Below are positions 53,947 through 63,139 of a DNA stretch of 64,000 nt, piece by piece. The stretch's first letter is position 1. The number at the start of each line of letters is the position of its first letter. This stretch comes from Aquicoccus sp. G2-2 (GTDB lineage Bacteria > Pseudomonadota > Alphaproteobacteria > Rhodobacterales > Rhodobacteraceae). The notes beneath the pieces are model-generated. The model made no database searches, had not been told where the DNA came from, and saw only the letters and a list, made by a program, of their open reading frames with translations. The position numbers were made by a program, and so were the translations under genes. The stretch spans positions 2,542,001 to 2,606,000 of the forward strand of contig NZ_JAYDCK010000003.1 in assembly GCF_034555965.1 (NCBI RefSeq), written 5' to 3'.

Positions 53947-54096
53947 GGGTCGCGTCCGACCCCGAGGGTGGGCGCCTCCACATTGGCCCAGCCAGCCCTT
54001 CTGCTCGTGTCGTTGCAATGCATTAAAACGTGTCGAACAATTCGCGCCCGCCCTGGGGGGCGGGGTCGGGCGCGAACCGGATCGCAAGCGACCCGG
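53947..54096 (+). repeat. Structured intergenic repeat, type C, copy C2
   Basis: Left arm GGGTCGCGTCCGACCCCG (53947-53964), right arm CGGGGTCGGGCGCGAACC (54061-54078), then tail CCGGATCGCAAGCGACCCGG (54077-54096). It is the inverse of C1 in the same order. A second partial left end in opposite orientation lies at about 54119-54156 (CCACCCTCGGGCTCGGGCGC), directly at the AACS stop. Located between convergent genes. Confidence 0.82.
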
Positions 54097-54156
54097 GGGC
54101 ATCAATGTCATATACTGCTCCCACCCTCGGGCTCGGGCGCGCCCCTCTGTCGCACC

Positions 54157-56122
54157 CTACTCCACCTTCTCCCGCGCCGCAGCATAAGCGATGAACGCAT
54201 CAAAGCTCCCCGGATTGGCCATCGAGATCGCGGTTCACCACCCGCGCCGGATCACCGCCCAGCAGCAGCTTTTTCACCGGCACTTCCAGCTTCTTGCCCG
54301 AAAGCGTCCGTGGCACTTCCGCCACCTGCACAATCTCATCGGGCAAAAACCGCGCCGAAACCTGCGCCCGGATTGCGCCCCTGATCCGCTCGCGCAACGC
54401 GTCATCAAGCACAACCCCCTCGCGCAGCACCACGAAAAGCGGCATGAAACTCTCGCGCCCAAGGAATTCCAGATCAATCACCAGACTGTCCAGAACAGCG
54501 TCAAGCCCTTCCACCGCGCGGTAAATCTCGCTTGAGCCAAGCCTGAGCCCGCGCCGGTTGATCGTCGCGTCCGAGCGCCCGAAAATGACCGACCCACCCT
54601 CGGCCGTAATCTCGATCCAGTCACCATGCCGCCAGATACCGGGATAGGTGTCGAAGTAACTCCCGTGCAGGCGGCTGCCATCCGTATCGCCCCAGAAATA
54701 AAGCGGCATCGAGGGCAGCGGCTCGGTGCAAACCAGTTCTCCAACCTCACCGATCAACTCAACGCCCGCCTCGTCAAACGCCCGCACCGCATTGCCCAGC
54801 GACCGGCACTGCATCTCGCCCGCGCGGACCGGCAACATCGGGTTGCCGCACACGAACGCCCCGGCGAAATCGGTGCCGCCACTGATCGGAGCCAGCCAGA
54901 CATCGCGCTTCACCTCGCGATAAATCCAGTCATAGCCCTCTTGGCTCAAAGGCGATCCGGTTGAGCCAAGCGCGCGCAGCGCCGACAGGTCAAGCGCCTC
55001 TCCGGGGCGCACGCCCGCCTTCTCGCAGCCCATGAAATACGCCGCGCCCGCGCCGAAATAACTCAGCTCCTCACGCGCCACCATGCGCCAGACCTCAAGC
55101 ATGTCCGGATGGTTCGGCGCTCCGTCAAACATCGCCACCAGCGCGCCTTGCGCCAACGCGCTCAACTGCGCATTCCACATGATCCACCCCGAAGAGGTCA
55201 GCCAGCAAAACCGGTCCTTTGGCCCTATGTCCTGATGCAGGCTCTGCTTGGCCCCCTCCAACAGCGCCCCGCCATGGCCATGCACAATCGGTTTCGGGTT
55301 GCCCGTCGTGCCCGAGGAATAGACGATCCAGACCGGATCGCTGAACCCCACCATCGCCACCTCCGGCGCCGCCGCACCGGCCAGCATATCGGCCCACGGC
55401 GTCCAGCCCTTCGCCACCGGCTCCCCCAGCCCCGGCACCATCACCTTGGCTTCCAGCCCCGGCAGTTCAGCCGCGATATCCTCCCACACCGCGCGCCGGT
55501 CGTGCGGCTTGCCGCCATGCACATAACCATCCTGCACAATCAGCACTTTCGGCTCGATCTGGCGAAACCGATCGACGATCGCCACTTGCCCCATGTCCGG
55601 CGCACAAATCGACCACACCGCACCAATCCCGACCGTGGCAATGAACGCGATCAGCGCATCGGGCGTGTTGGGCAGGATTGCCACCACCCGGTCGCCCTTG
55701 CCCACCCCCAGCGCGCGCAGGCTCGCCTGCACCGCGCCCACCTTCGCCGCCAACTCCGACCAGCTCAATTCCTGCCGCCCGAAGGTTTCCGATTGCAGCA
55801 CCAATGCACACTCATCAGGCCGCGTATCCGCATGGCGCAAAATCTGCGCGGCGAGGTTGGTTTGCGCGCCCTCAAACCACTCCGCCCCCGGCATCTTGCG
55901 CTCCGCCAACACCGCGTTCCAGCCGCTCACCGGCAGGTCGAAAAACCCGATGATCGAGGTCCAGAAATCTTCAAGCTCGCTCACCGACCACTCCCAAAGT
56001 GCGGGATAATCGGCAAACGCCAGCCCCCGCTCTGCCTCGAGCCAGCGCATATAGCGCGCCATCGAACTGGCCTCGGCCTGCGCCTTGGTCGGTGTCCACA
56101 GGATTTCGCGTGCCTCGGCCAT
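54157..56122 (-). CDS. Acetoacetyl-CoA synthetase, C-terminal frameshift
   Basis: About 654 residues after correction, from ATG 56122. Activates acetoacetate with ATP and CoA. The N-terminal ACS domain has REILWTPTKAQAEASSMARY; the adenylation core has IVYSSGTTGNPKPIVHGHGG and WLTSSGWIMWNAQLSALAQG; the C-terminal lysine region is TLSGKKLEVPVKKLLLGGDP. As read it stops after VNRDLDGQSGEL. Removing one base near 54222-54230 gives NRDSMANPGSFDAFIAYAAA, ending at 54157, and 655 codons. It may serve PHB or ketone-body use; no PHB genes adjoin. Confidence 0.9.
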
Positions 56123-56233
56123 CTTTCCCTCCCCGGTGATTACCGCGCCAATCTCGCGCGTCACCCGCCACAAGACAAGCCTGCGCACCGCGTGACGTTG
56201 CGCGGAATCATCCATTCAGAACCCCGGAAAGTA

Positions 56234-56310
56234 TGGTGGCGTGAGGTGGACTTGAACCACCGACCCCAGCATTATGAGTGCTGTGCTCTAACCAGCTGAG
56301 CTACCACGCC
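56234..56310 (-). tRNA. tRNA-Met (CAU), elongator type
   Basis: A 77-nt cloverleaf on the minus strand including an encoded CCA (56234-56236). The acceptor stem GGCGTGG pairs with the 3' side (one G-U), D-stem AGCTCAGCTGGTTAGAGC, anticodon loop CTCATAA with anticodon CAT, TTCAAGT T-loop. The acceptor starts with a paired G1-C72, so it is not the initiator. An Ile2 tRNA with lysidine-modified CAU cannot be fully excluded from sequence. Confidence 0.92.
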
Positions 56311-56412
56311 ATACACGCTGGCTCGCTTAATCAAGCACGCGGGCCAAGTCAAACGGAAATGCGCCGCGGCAGACCGCACAGCACCGGCAAGGGCGATTTT
56401 TCCATCGCCCCC

Positions 56413-56579
56413 GGCACGGAATCAAGGGCCGCAGGCCCGCCGTGCCAGCGCCGGACCGGCCCATGGGCCGGCGCTTTGGCCACGGTGGGCGCACCGCTCG
56501 GATGGAAGATGTGCTGGGCGGGCATAAAGTACGGCCGAACAAAGGGTGGAGCGCCGCCCCCGGCCCGACGCCAGCACGG
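56413..56579 (-). repeat. Structured intergenic repeat, type B, copy B3 (full)
   Basis: 167 bases, the same length as B1 and inverted. Right arm (plus-strand CCGTGCCAGCGCCGGACCGG at 56440-56459) is identical to B1. The left arm at 56560-56579 has three changed positions. Core elements CGGCGCTCCACC, TACTTTATG and CCAAAGCGCCGGCCC are kept. The tail hairpin GGGCC-TGC-GGCCC and outer CCGTGCC/GGCACGG lie at 56413-56446. It lies between tRNA-Met and mscL. Confidence 0.9.
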
Positions 56580-56631
56580 CTTGAGGGCACCGGTCAATCC
56601 GGGCACTCTCACAACGATGCTGAACGAACAC

Positions 56632-56663
56632 AAAAAAAACGCCCCGCCCAACCGGGCGAGGCG
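56632..56663 (-). terminator. Rho-independent terminator of mscL
   Basis: The minus strand has stem CGCCTCGCCC/GGGCGGGGCG (one G-U), loop GGTT and then eight T. It lies 21 bases past the mscL stop. Confidence 0.9.
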
Positions 56664-56684
56664 CTTCTCAAAACATGTCACCGC

Positions 56685-57116
56685 TCACGTCTTGGCAAGC
56701 GAATCCCGGATCTCGGTCAACAGCTCAACCTCGGTCGGCCCTGCGGGCGGTGCCTCGGCCACTTCCTCTTTCTTCTCCGCTGCCTCTTTCACCTTGTTGA
56801 CATAGCGCACCAGCATGAACACCACCCAGGCGATGATCAGGAAGTTGATAACCGCCATGATGAACGACCCATAAGCAAATATGCTCGCGCCACTTTCGCG
56901 CGCCGCCTCAAGGCTTGTTCCGGCCGCCACATCCCCGCTCAGAACGACATATTTGTTGACGAAGTCGATGCCGCCGGTGAACAGCCCGATAATCGGGTTA
57001 ATCAGATCGCTAACCAGCGATTTCACAATCGCGGTGAACGCCGCGCCGATGATGATACCAACGGCCATGTCCATGACATTGCCCTTGGCGATGAAATCTT
57101 TGAACTCTTTCAGCAT
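56685..57116 (-). CDS. mscL: Large-conductance mechanosensitive channel MscL
   Basis: 143 residues from ATG 57116 (GAGG upstream). Family sequence: [20 protein letters not shown], pore helix [20 protein letters not shown], second membrane helix [20 protein letters not shown], and a C-terminal helical bundle. It opens at high membrane tension. Longer reading to 57200 is rejected because the family starts at MLKEF. Own terminator. Confidence 0.97.
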   Translation of the reverse strand: MLKEFKDFIAKGNVMDMAVGIIIGAAFTAIVKSLVSDLINPIIGLFTGGIDFVNKYVVLSGDVAAGTSLEAARESGASIFAYGSFIMAVINFLIIAWVVFMLVRYVNKVKEAAEKKEEVAEAPPAGPTEVELLTEIRDSLAKT

Positions 57117-57271
57117 TTGCCCCTCGTTTTTTTCTCGCGTCACCCCATATCTGGTGGTGACAACGGCTTGCGATACAAAAGATGTATCATAGCCTAGCAT
57201 TATCCCAAACCGAGATTTGCGGGAATTTCATACAATCGTTCCCCGATAATCGGCACCGTGCGGGCCGTGGC

Positions 57272-57721
57272 TCACCCCGGCAAGGCCCCGGTTAGAACGT
57301 AGCGCAGAATCTCGACAACCTGCTCCGGTTCGCGCGCCACGGCCAACGCCGCCGCGTCCACTTCCTTCAGCGCGTGATCATGCTCCGGCAATTGCAAGAC
57401 AATCACGCTCTTGCCCAGCGCCGCCGCATAGCCCGCATCGAACGCCGCGTTCCACTGCCGGTATTTCTCCCCGAACCGCACCACCACGACATCCGCATCG
57501 GCAATCCCCTTGCGGGTGCGGATGGCGTTCACCATCGCCCCCTTGTGGTCGTGCCAATACTTGTTGTCCTCGGCTCCCAGAATGGCCACCCCGCAATCAT
57601 CGCTCGCCGCGTGATCCGTCACCGGGCTGTCAAATGCCACATCAAGCGCCTTTGCGCCCTCAATGATCCGCTCGCGCCAATCGGTGTGAATCTCGCCGCT
57701 CAGATATACGTTCAACGTCAT
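57272..57721 (-). CDS. YtoQ family protein
   Basis: A 149-residue protein of the YtoQ family, which is related to nucleoside 2-deoxyribosyltransferase-like folds. Features: LNVYLSGEIHTDWRERIIEG, SPVTDHAASDDCGVAILGAE, and VVVVRFGEKYRQWNAAFDAG. Function is not established. Preceded by GGAGAG and apparently monocistronic. Confidence 0.88.
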   Translation of the reverse strand: MTLNVYLSGEIHTDWRERIIEGAKALDVAFDSPVTDHAASDDCGVAILGAEDNKYWHDHKGAMVNAIRTRKGIADADVVVVRFGEKYRQWNAAFDAGYAAALGKSVIVLQLPEHDHALKEVDAAALAVAREPEQVVEILRYVLTGALPG

Positions 57722-57944
57722 CTCATCTCTCCTTGTTGCAAATTACACGGGTCAGCTTTGAATATTTGCAAAACTTAACACTTTGTTAACCGCGCCCGCC
57801 CGGCTAATCCCGCCGATCCGCGTGTCCCGCCATACGCAACGCAGCCAGACTGCCAGCCGGGGTGCAGACACCGATTTTTCGGCGCACCATGGCGTTAACC
57901 ACCGGCAAAGTTTCGCGTAGGGTGGGGTTTCACCCCACCTCGGC

Positions 57945-60341
57945 TCAGCCTCGCAAAACGCCGCCCGTGGCCTTTGCGACCTTCTCGACAATCTTCTGCG
58001 CCACCGCGTCGATCTGCTTGTCGGTCAGCGTCTCACCACTGGGTTGCAACCGCACCGTGATGGCCAGAGATTTCTTGCCCTCGCCCAGCGATCCACCGAC
58101 GAATTGGTCAAAAACACGCACGTTTTCAATCAGTTGCTTGTCCGCCCCTGCGGCGGCATTGATCAGCGCAAGCGCCTCGACGCGCTCATCCACCACAAAG
58201 GCGAAATCCCGGTCCACCGCCTGCAAATCACGCAGCTTCAGCGCTGCGCGCGTCGCCTTTTGCTGGCGCGGCTCCGGCACCTCGTCGGGCCAGATGGTAA
58301 AGCCCATCGCCGGGCCTTTCACATCCATCGCCTTCAAAACCTTGGGGTGAATTTCCCCAAAGATCCCAAGCACTTTCTTCGGCCCAAGGCAAATCTTGCC
58401 ATGCCGCCCCGGATGCCACCAATCCCGCCCGCCGCGCAGAATCTGCACCTTCTCCGGTGCGCCAATCGCGGCCAAAACGGCCTGCGCATCGGCCTTCGCA
58501 TCGAAAACATCCACTGGCCGCGCGGCCCCATGCACATCCTTCGCCCCGGTGCGCCCCACAAGCAGGCCAGAGACCTGCAAATGCTGCTCATCCGGCTCAC
58601 CACCATGAAACGCCGGACCAACCTCAAACAGCGCCAAATCGGCAAACCCGCGCGCCTGATTGCGCGCCGCCGCTTGCAACAACCCCGGCAACAGATCGGG
58701 GCGCATATGGCTCATCTCGCTGGAAATCGGGTTCTCCAGCATCGTCGCCGCCGTCCCGCCACCGAACAGGGCGGCACTCTTCCGGTCGATAAACGAATAG
58801 GTAACACATTCGTTGTATCCCAAAGCAGCACAGGTTCGCCGCGCCGCCTGTTCGCGCCGCTGATGCAGCGAAAGAATCGGTTTCGGCACGCCGGTCTGCA
58901 CCCGCCGCATCGGTTGCGGCTCCAATTTGGTGAGCGATGCGATCCGCGCGACCTCTTCCACAAGGTCGGCCTCTCCCTGCACATCCGGGCGCCAGCTTGG
59001 CACCTGCGCCATGTTGCCTTCCAATCGGAAGCCCAGCTTGGTCAGCGTCTGGCGCTGGTCGCTTTCGGGAATTTCCATCCCGACAAGGCTGATCACCCGT
59101 TTTGGATCAAGCTTGTAGGCGCGCGAAACATCCGGCACCTCACCGGCCACAACCACGCTCGACGGCTCACCGCCGCACAGCTCCATGATCATCTGCGTCG
59201 CCTGTTGCAGCCCTTGCATGTTGAAGCCCGGATCAATGCCGCGCTCATTGCGATACCGCGCATCGGAATTGATCTTGAGCGCCCGCCCGGCATAGGCAAT
59301 CTGGATATGGTCCCAATAGGCCGCCTCGACAAACACATCGGTGGTTTCCTCGGTGCAGCCGGTCGCCAGCCCACCCATGATTCCGCCAATTGATTCAACG
59401 CCTTGATCGTCCGAAATCACCATCTGCCCGGCGCTCAGAACGTATTCCTTCTCATCCAGCGCCAGCAGCCTGTCGCCCTCCGCCGCGCGGTGGATCCGCA
59501 GGTTGCCCTGCACCTTGCCAGCGTCGAAAACATGTAACGGGCGGTTCTGATCAAAGGTGAAGAAGTTGGTCACATCCACCAGCGCCGAACGCGGCCGCAG
59601 CCCGATCGCCTTCAGCCGGTCTTGCAACCATTGCGGGCTTGGTCCGTTGGTCACACCGCGGATCAAACGGCCCGCGAAAACCGGGCAGCCATCGCGTGTA
59701 TCGTCGTCAATCGACACCGTGATCGGGCTGGGGAATTGCCCTTCCACCTCAACCTGTTGCGCCGGTTTCAGCGTGCCAATCCCACGCGCCGCAAGATCAC
59801 GCGCAATCCCCCGCACGCCCAGCGCATCTGGCCGGTTCGGCGTGATCGCAATATCAATGACCGGGTCAACCCGCGCAGGATCATGCGCGGCCAACCACTC
59901 GGCAAAGCTGTCGCCCACCTCGCCCGAGGGCAGTTCGATAATTCCGTTATGTTCGTCGGAAAGCTCCATTTCGCGTTCCGAGGCCATCATGCCGTGGCTC
60001 TCCACGCCCCTGATCTTGCCCACGCTCAGCGTCAGGTCGATCCCCGGCACATAATCGCCCGGCTTGCACAGCACCACGGTAATGCCCGCCCGCGCATTCG
60101 GCGCGCCACAAACGATCTGCTTGTCGCCCTCATCCGTCTCCACCACGCAGACACGCAGCCGGTCCGCATCCGGGTGTTGCTCGGCGGATTTGACCTTGGC
60201 CAGCGTAAATCCCTTGAGCTTGTCGAGCGGGTTGACGATCTCTTCGACCTCAAGCCCAAGATCAGTCAATGCCTCCGAAATCTCGTCGACGCTCGCTTGC
60301 GTATCAAGGTGATCCTTCAACCAGGAGAGGGTGAATTTCAT
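57945..60341 (-). CDS. pheT: Phenylalanyl-tRNA synthetase beta subunit
   Basis: 798 residues. The N-terminal MKFTLSWLKDHLDTQASVDE is followed by the EMAP-like tRNA-binding domain (VKSAEQHPDADRLRVCVVET, KIRGVESHGMMASEREM), the B3/B4 editing region (IDIAITPNRPDALGVRGIAR), B5, the catalytic-like core and a C-terminal FDX-ACB domain (RDFAFVVDERVEALALINAA). It works with PheS, which is not within the window. Complete. Confidence 0.97.
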   Translation of the reverse strand: MKFTLSWLKDHLDTQASVDEISEALTDLGLEVEEIVNPLDKLKGFTLAKVKSAEQHPDADRLRVCVVETDEGDKQIVCGAPNARAGITVVLCKPGDYVPGIDLTLSVGKIRGVESHGMMASEREMELSDEHNGIIELPSGEVGDSFAEWLAAHDPARVDPVIDIAITPNRPDALGVRGIARDLAARGIGTLKPAQQVEVEGQFPSPITVSIDDDTRDGCPVFAGRLIRGVTNGPSPQWLQDRLKAIGLRPRSALVDVTNFFTFDQNRPLHVFDAGKVQGNLRIHRAAEGDRLLALDEKEYVLSAGQMVISDDQGVESIGGIMGGLATGCTEETTDVFVEAAYWDHIQIAYAGRALKINSDARYRNERGIDPGFNMQGLQQATQMIMELCGGEPSSVVVAGEVPDVSRAYKLDPKRVISLVGMEIPESDQRQTLTKLGFRLEGNMAQVPSWRPDVQGEADLVEEVARIASLTKLEPQPMRRVQTGVPKPILSLHQRREQAARRTCAALGYNECVTYSFIDRKSAALFGGGTAATMLENPISSEMSHMRPDLLPGLLQAAARNQARGFADLALFEVGPAFHGGEPDEQHLQVSGLLVGRTGAKDVHGAARPVDVFDAKADAQAVLAAIGAPEKVQILRGGRDWWHPGRHGKICLGPKKVLGIFGEIHPKVLKAMDVKGPAMGFTIWPDEVPEPRQQKATRAALKLRDLQAVDRDFAFVVDERVEALALINAAAGADKQLIENVRVFDQFVGGSLGEGKKSLAITVRLQPSGETLTDKQIDAVAQKIVEKVAKATGGVLRG

Positions 60342-60464
60342 GTCTCAGCTTCCATCTCGTAGGGGGGCATCCGCCCACCATTCGCGCGCCAAGGCGCCGC
60401 CCCGGCGTGAGTAACGCAGGGCACCCGAAAAGGGAAGTATCCGCGCTTTGAAACCGCGCCCGCC

Positions 60465-63125
60465 TCAGAAGTTGAGCGAGATATCCCGGTGATAAGAGCT
60501 GCACTTGGCCATATAAAGCGCCTCCTCACGGCTAAGTCGCGGTTGCGAGCGAAGGCCAAGCGTGCCCTTGATCCCATCGAGATAGGCCTGCAATCCCGGC
60601 TCCAACCCGGCGGCAGCCGCGCGCCATGCTTTCTGATCGTCATATGCGGCCAGTGCCTTGCCATATTCCGTCAACGCTTTCTCGCGGTCGAATTTCTTTT
60701 CCCGCAATGCCCGGCGCGCCTTGTTCAGCGCGGATTTCACATCATCCGCCCCGGTCACTTCGCCGAACTTGTCAGCCAGCGCATCAACGGTATCTTCCGC
60801 CTCCGTGCCGGTCTCCGGGGCCGTCTCGATATAGCCGCGCAAATCGGTCAACTCCTGCTCCAGACCGCTGAACGCCGCATTGGCCTGCAACACGTCAAAC
60901 ACCTCTTTCGGCGCGCCCCAAGCCGTATCGGCTTCCCGACGATAAGTCAGTCGTGCCTTCTGTTCGGCCTTGGTCAGATCCGAGAAGTTCTTGTGCGCCG
61001 CTTCCCAATTCGCTGGAATCGTTGCGCTCAACGCTTCTGATTGTGCCAAAAGGCTGTCGCGCTTCGCCTGAAGGGCCGCGCGTTTTTCCGCCAGAGCCTC
61101 GTCCCTGATCCGCCCGATAGTGATGCGCAGTTCCTCTGCCTTGGCATCGAGCTTGCGAACGTCCTTCTGGATGTCGCGCACCTTTTGCTGCAGCGGGCGA
61201 TACTCCACTGCCGCCTTGGTCACCACCGCATCCGCCTTGAACACCGCATCCAGCGATCCAATCGTCGCATCCGCGCTCTCAAAGGCTTGACTCAGGCGGG
61301 TTTGCATGGGTGTGGGCAAGGCCGAAAGATCAAGCCCCGCCGCCGCGGAAATTGCCGGTTTCGGGCTATTCCCTTCGGCAAATAGCCCGGCTGTATATTC
61401 CTCGATGCAATATTGCAGTTTCGGGTTGCGCGGCGGTGGCGCGGTTTCCGACAGGAACGAAACCCGGTTCGGCAGATAGTTCACCAGCGGTGGATAGATC
61501 CCCACGATGAAAAGCGCGATAAGCTGCAACACGATGAACGCCACAACCCCGCGATACATCTGAACCGTCTTCACGCTCGCCGGGGCCACCCCGCGTAAAT
61601 AGAACAGCGCAAAACCAAACGGCGGAGTCAGAAAGCTCGTCTGAATATTCAGCCCGATCATCACACCCAGCCAAACAGCAGTGATATTTGCTCCCGGATC
61701 GGCCAGCAGGATCGGCGCCACGATCGGCACCACAACAACCGCGATCTCGATAAAATCGAGGAAGAAGCCGAGGATAAAAATTACCCCCATCACGATAATG
61801 AACTGGGTCCAGAACCCGCCTGGCAACCCGTTGAGGAAGTCCTTGACCAACTCCTCCCCGCCAAAGGCGCGGAACGCCGCCGTCAACATCGCCGCCCCCA
61901 GCAGGATGATGAACACCAGCGACGTCGTCTTCGAGGTCTCCAGCATCACACCATGCAGCGTGTTCTCGATCTTCAGCACCCGCAGCGCGCTCCAAATCAG
62001 CGCAACCGCCATCATCAGCGTCGCCGCCACGCCAAGGTAAATGCCCACCGCATCGCGCGTGGTGCTCATCCCCTTGAGGTTCATATCGAAATTATCAAGC
62101 AGGAACGCCAGCATACCAAGCGAAATCAGTGCCAGTATCGCCGGCACGTAAACGAACTTCGCCCCCTTCTCGGGCAACCTGTAGCCCGCCATAATCATCG
62201 CCCCGGCCGCGCCAATCGCACCGGCCTGGTTGACCGTCGCCACCCCGGTGATGATCGACCCCAACACAAGGAAAATAAGCGTGAGCGGCGGAATCAGCGT
62301 CAGCGCCACCTGCCCCCAGAACGCGCGGTCAAACTTGCCACCCACCTGCACCGCAGGCGCGGCCTTCGGGTTGAGCATCGCATAGATCAGGATATAGGCC
62401 ATGTAGAGCCCGACCAGCAGAATCCCCGGCACAAACGCGCCCAGAAACATCTCCCCCGCACTGGTCGAACCGACGCCGAAAGTCGACGGCATGGAAATCT
62501 CGCCCGTCGCCTCCTTGTAAAGCAGCTTGCGCGCGGTCCCGGCCTGATCTGTCGCACTTGCCAACTGGTCCGCCAGGATGATCAAAACAATCGACGGCGG
62601 AATGATCTGTCCCAACGTGCCCGACGCGGCAATCGTGCCTGTGGCAAGGCTTGGCGAATACTTGTTGCGCAGCATCGCCGGTAGGCTGATCAACCCCATC
62701 GCGACCACGGTGGCCCCGACAATGCCGGTCGTCGCCGCCAAAAGCGCACCGACGAACACCACAGAAATACCCAAGCCCCCTGGCACCGGCCCAAAAAGCT
62801 GTGCCATCGTCACCAGCAGGTCTTCGGCGATCTTGGAGCGTTGCAGCATGATGCCCATGAAAATGAACAACGGAATGGCGATAAGCGTATCGCGCTCCAC
62901 CACCCAGAAAACGCCGCGCAGGTTCGTAACCCCCGCACTCAACCACTGCTGCGGCCCGCCAGTATGGAAGAAAGCATCCGGGTTGCCTGCGAATACCAAC
63001 CCGCTGATCGTAGCAACACCAATGGTCAGGATCGCCGCCCCCGGCAGCGCGAACGCCACCGGAAAGCCCGAGCCAAGCGCCGTCGCCATCAAGATGACCA
63101 GAAGGGCGAGAAAATAGAATTCCAT
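60465..63125 (-). CDS. TRAP transporter large permease (DctM) with long C-terminal coiled coil
   Basis: 886 residues, about twice the usual DctM. Residues 1 to about 545 are DctM with 12 or more membrane segments (LFIFMGIMLQRSKIAEDLLV, GALLAATTGIVGATVVAMGL, IIPPSIVLIILADQLAS, QTSFLTPPFGFALFYLRGVA). Several loops are longer than usual. The last about 320 residues are hydrophilic and largely helical, with runs of coiled-coil sequence (QQKVRDIQKDVRKLDAKAEE and AEQKARLTYRREADTAWGAP), ending HRDISLNF. It couples substrate uptake to Na+; substrate unknown (no binding protein in view). Confidence 0.88.
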   Translation of the reverse strand: MEFYFLALLVILMATALGSGFPVAFALPGAAILTIGVATISGLVFAGNPDAFFHTGGPQQWLSAGVTNLRGVFWVVERDTLIAIPLFIFMGIMLQRSKIAEDLLVTMAQLFGPVPGGLGISVVFVGALLAATTGIVGATVVAMGLISLPAMLRNKYSPSLATGTIAASGTLGQIIPPSIVLIILADQLASATDQAGTARKLLYKEATGEISMPSTFGVGSTSAGEMFLGAFVPGILLVGLYMAYILIYAMLNPKAAPAVQVGGKFDRAFWGQVALTLIPPLTLIFLVLGSIITGVATVNQAGAIGAAGAMIMAGYRLPEKGAKFVYVPAILALISLGMLAFLLDNFDMNLKGMSTTRDAVGIYLGVAATLMMAVALIWSALRVLKIENTLHGVMLETSKTTSLVFIILLGAAMLTAAFRAFGGEELVKDFLNGLPGGFWTQFIIVMGVIFILGFFLDFIEIAVVVVPIVAPILLADPGANITAVWLGVMIGLNIQTSFLTPPFGFALFYLRGVAPASVKTVQMYRGVVAFIVLQLIALFIVGIYPPLVNYLPNRVSFLSETAPPPRNPKLQYCIEEYTAGLFAEGNSPKPAISAAAGLDLSALPTPMQTRLSQAFESADATIGSLDAVFKADAVVTKAAVEYRPLQQKVRDIQKDVRKLDAKAEELRITIGRIRDEALAEKRAALQAKRDSLLAQSEALSATIPANWEAAHKNFSDLTKAEQKARLTYRREADTAWGAPKEVFDVLQANAAFSGLEQELTDLRGYIETAPETGTEAEDTVDALADKFGEVTGADDVKSALNKARRALREKKFDREKALTEYGKALAAYDDQKAWRAAAAGLEPGLQAYLDGIKGTLGLRSQPRLSREEALYMAKCSSYHRDISLNF

Positions 63126-63139
63126 GGCTCAGCCCTCCC

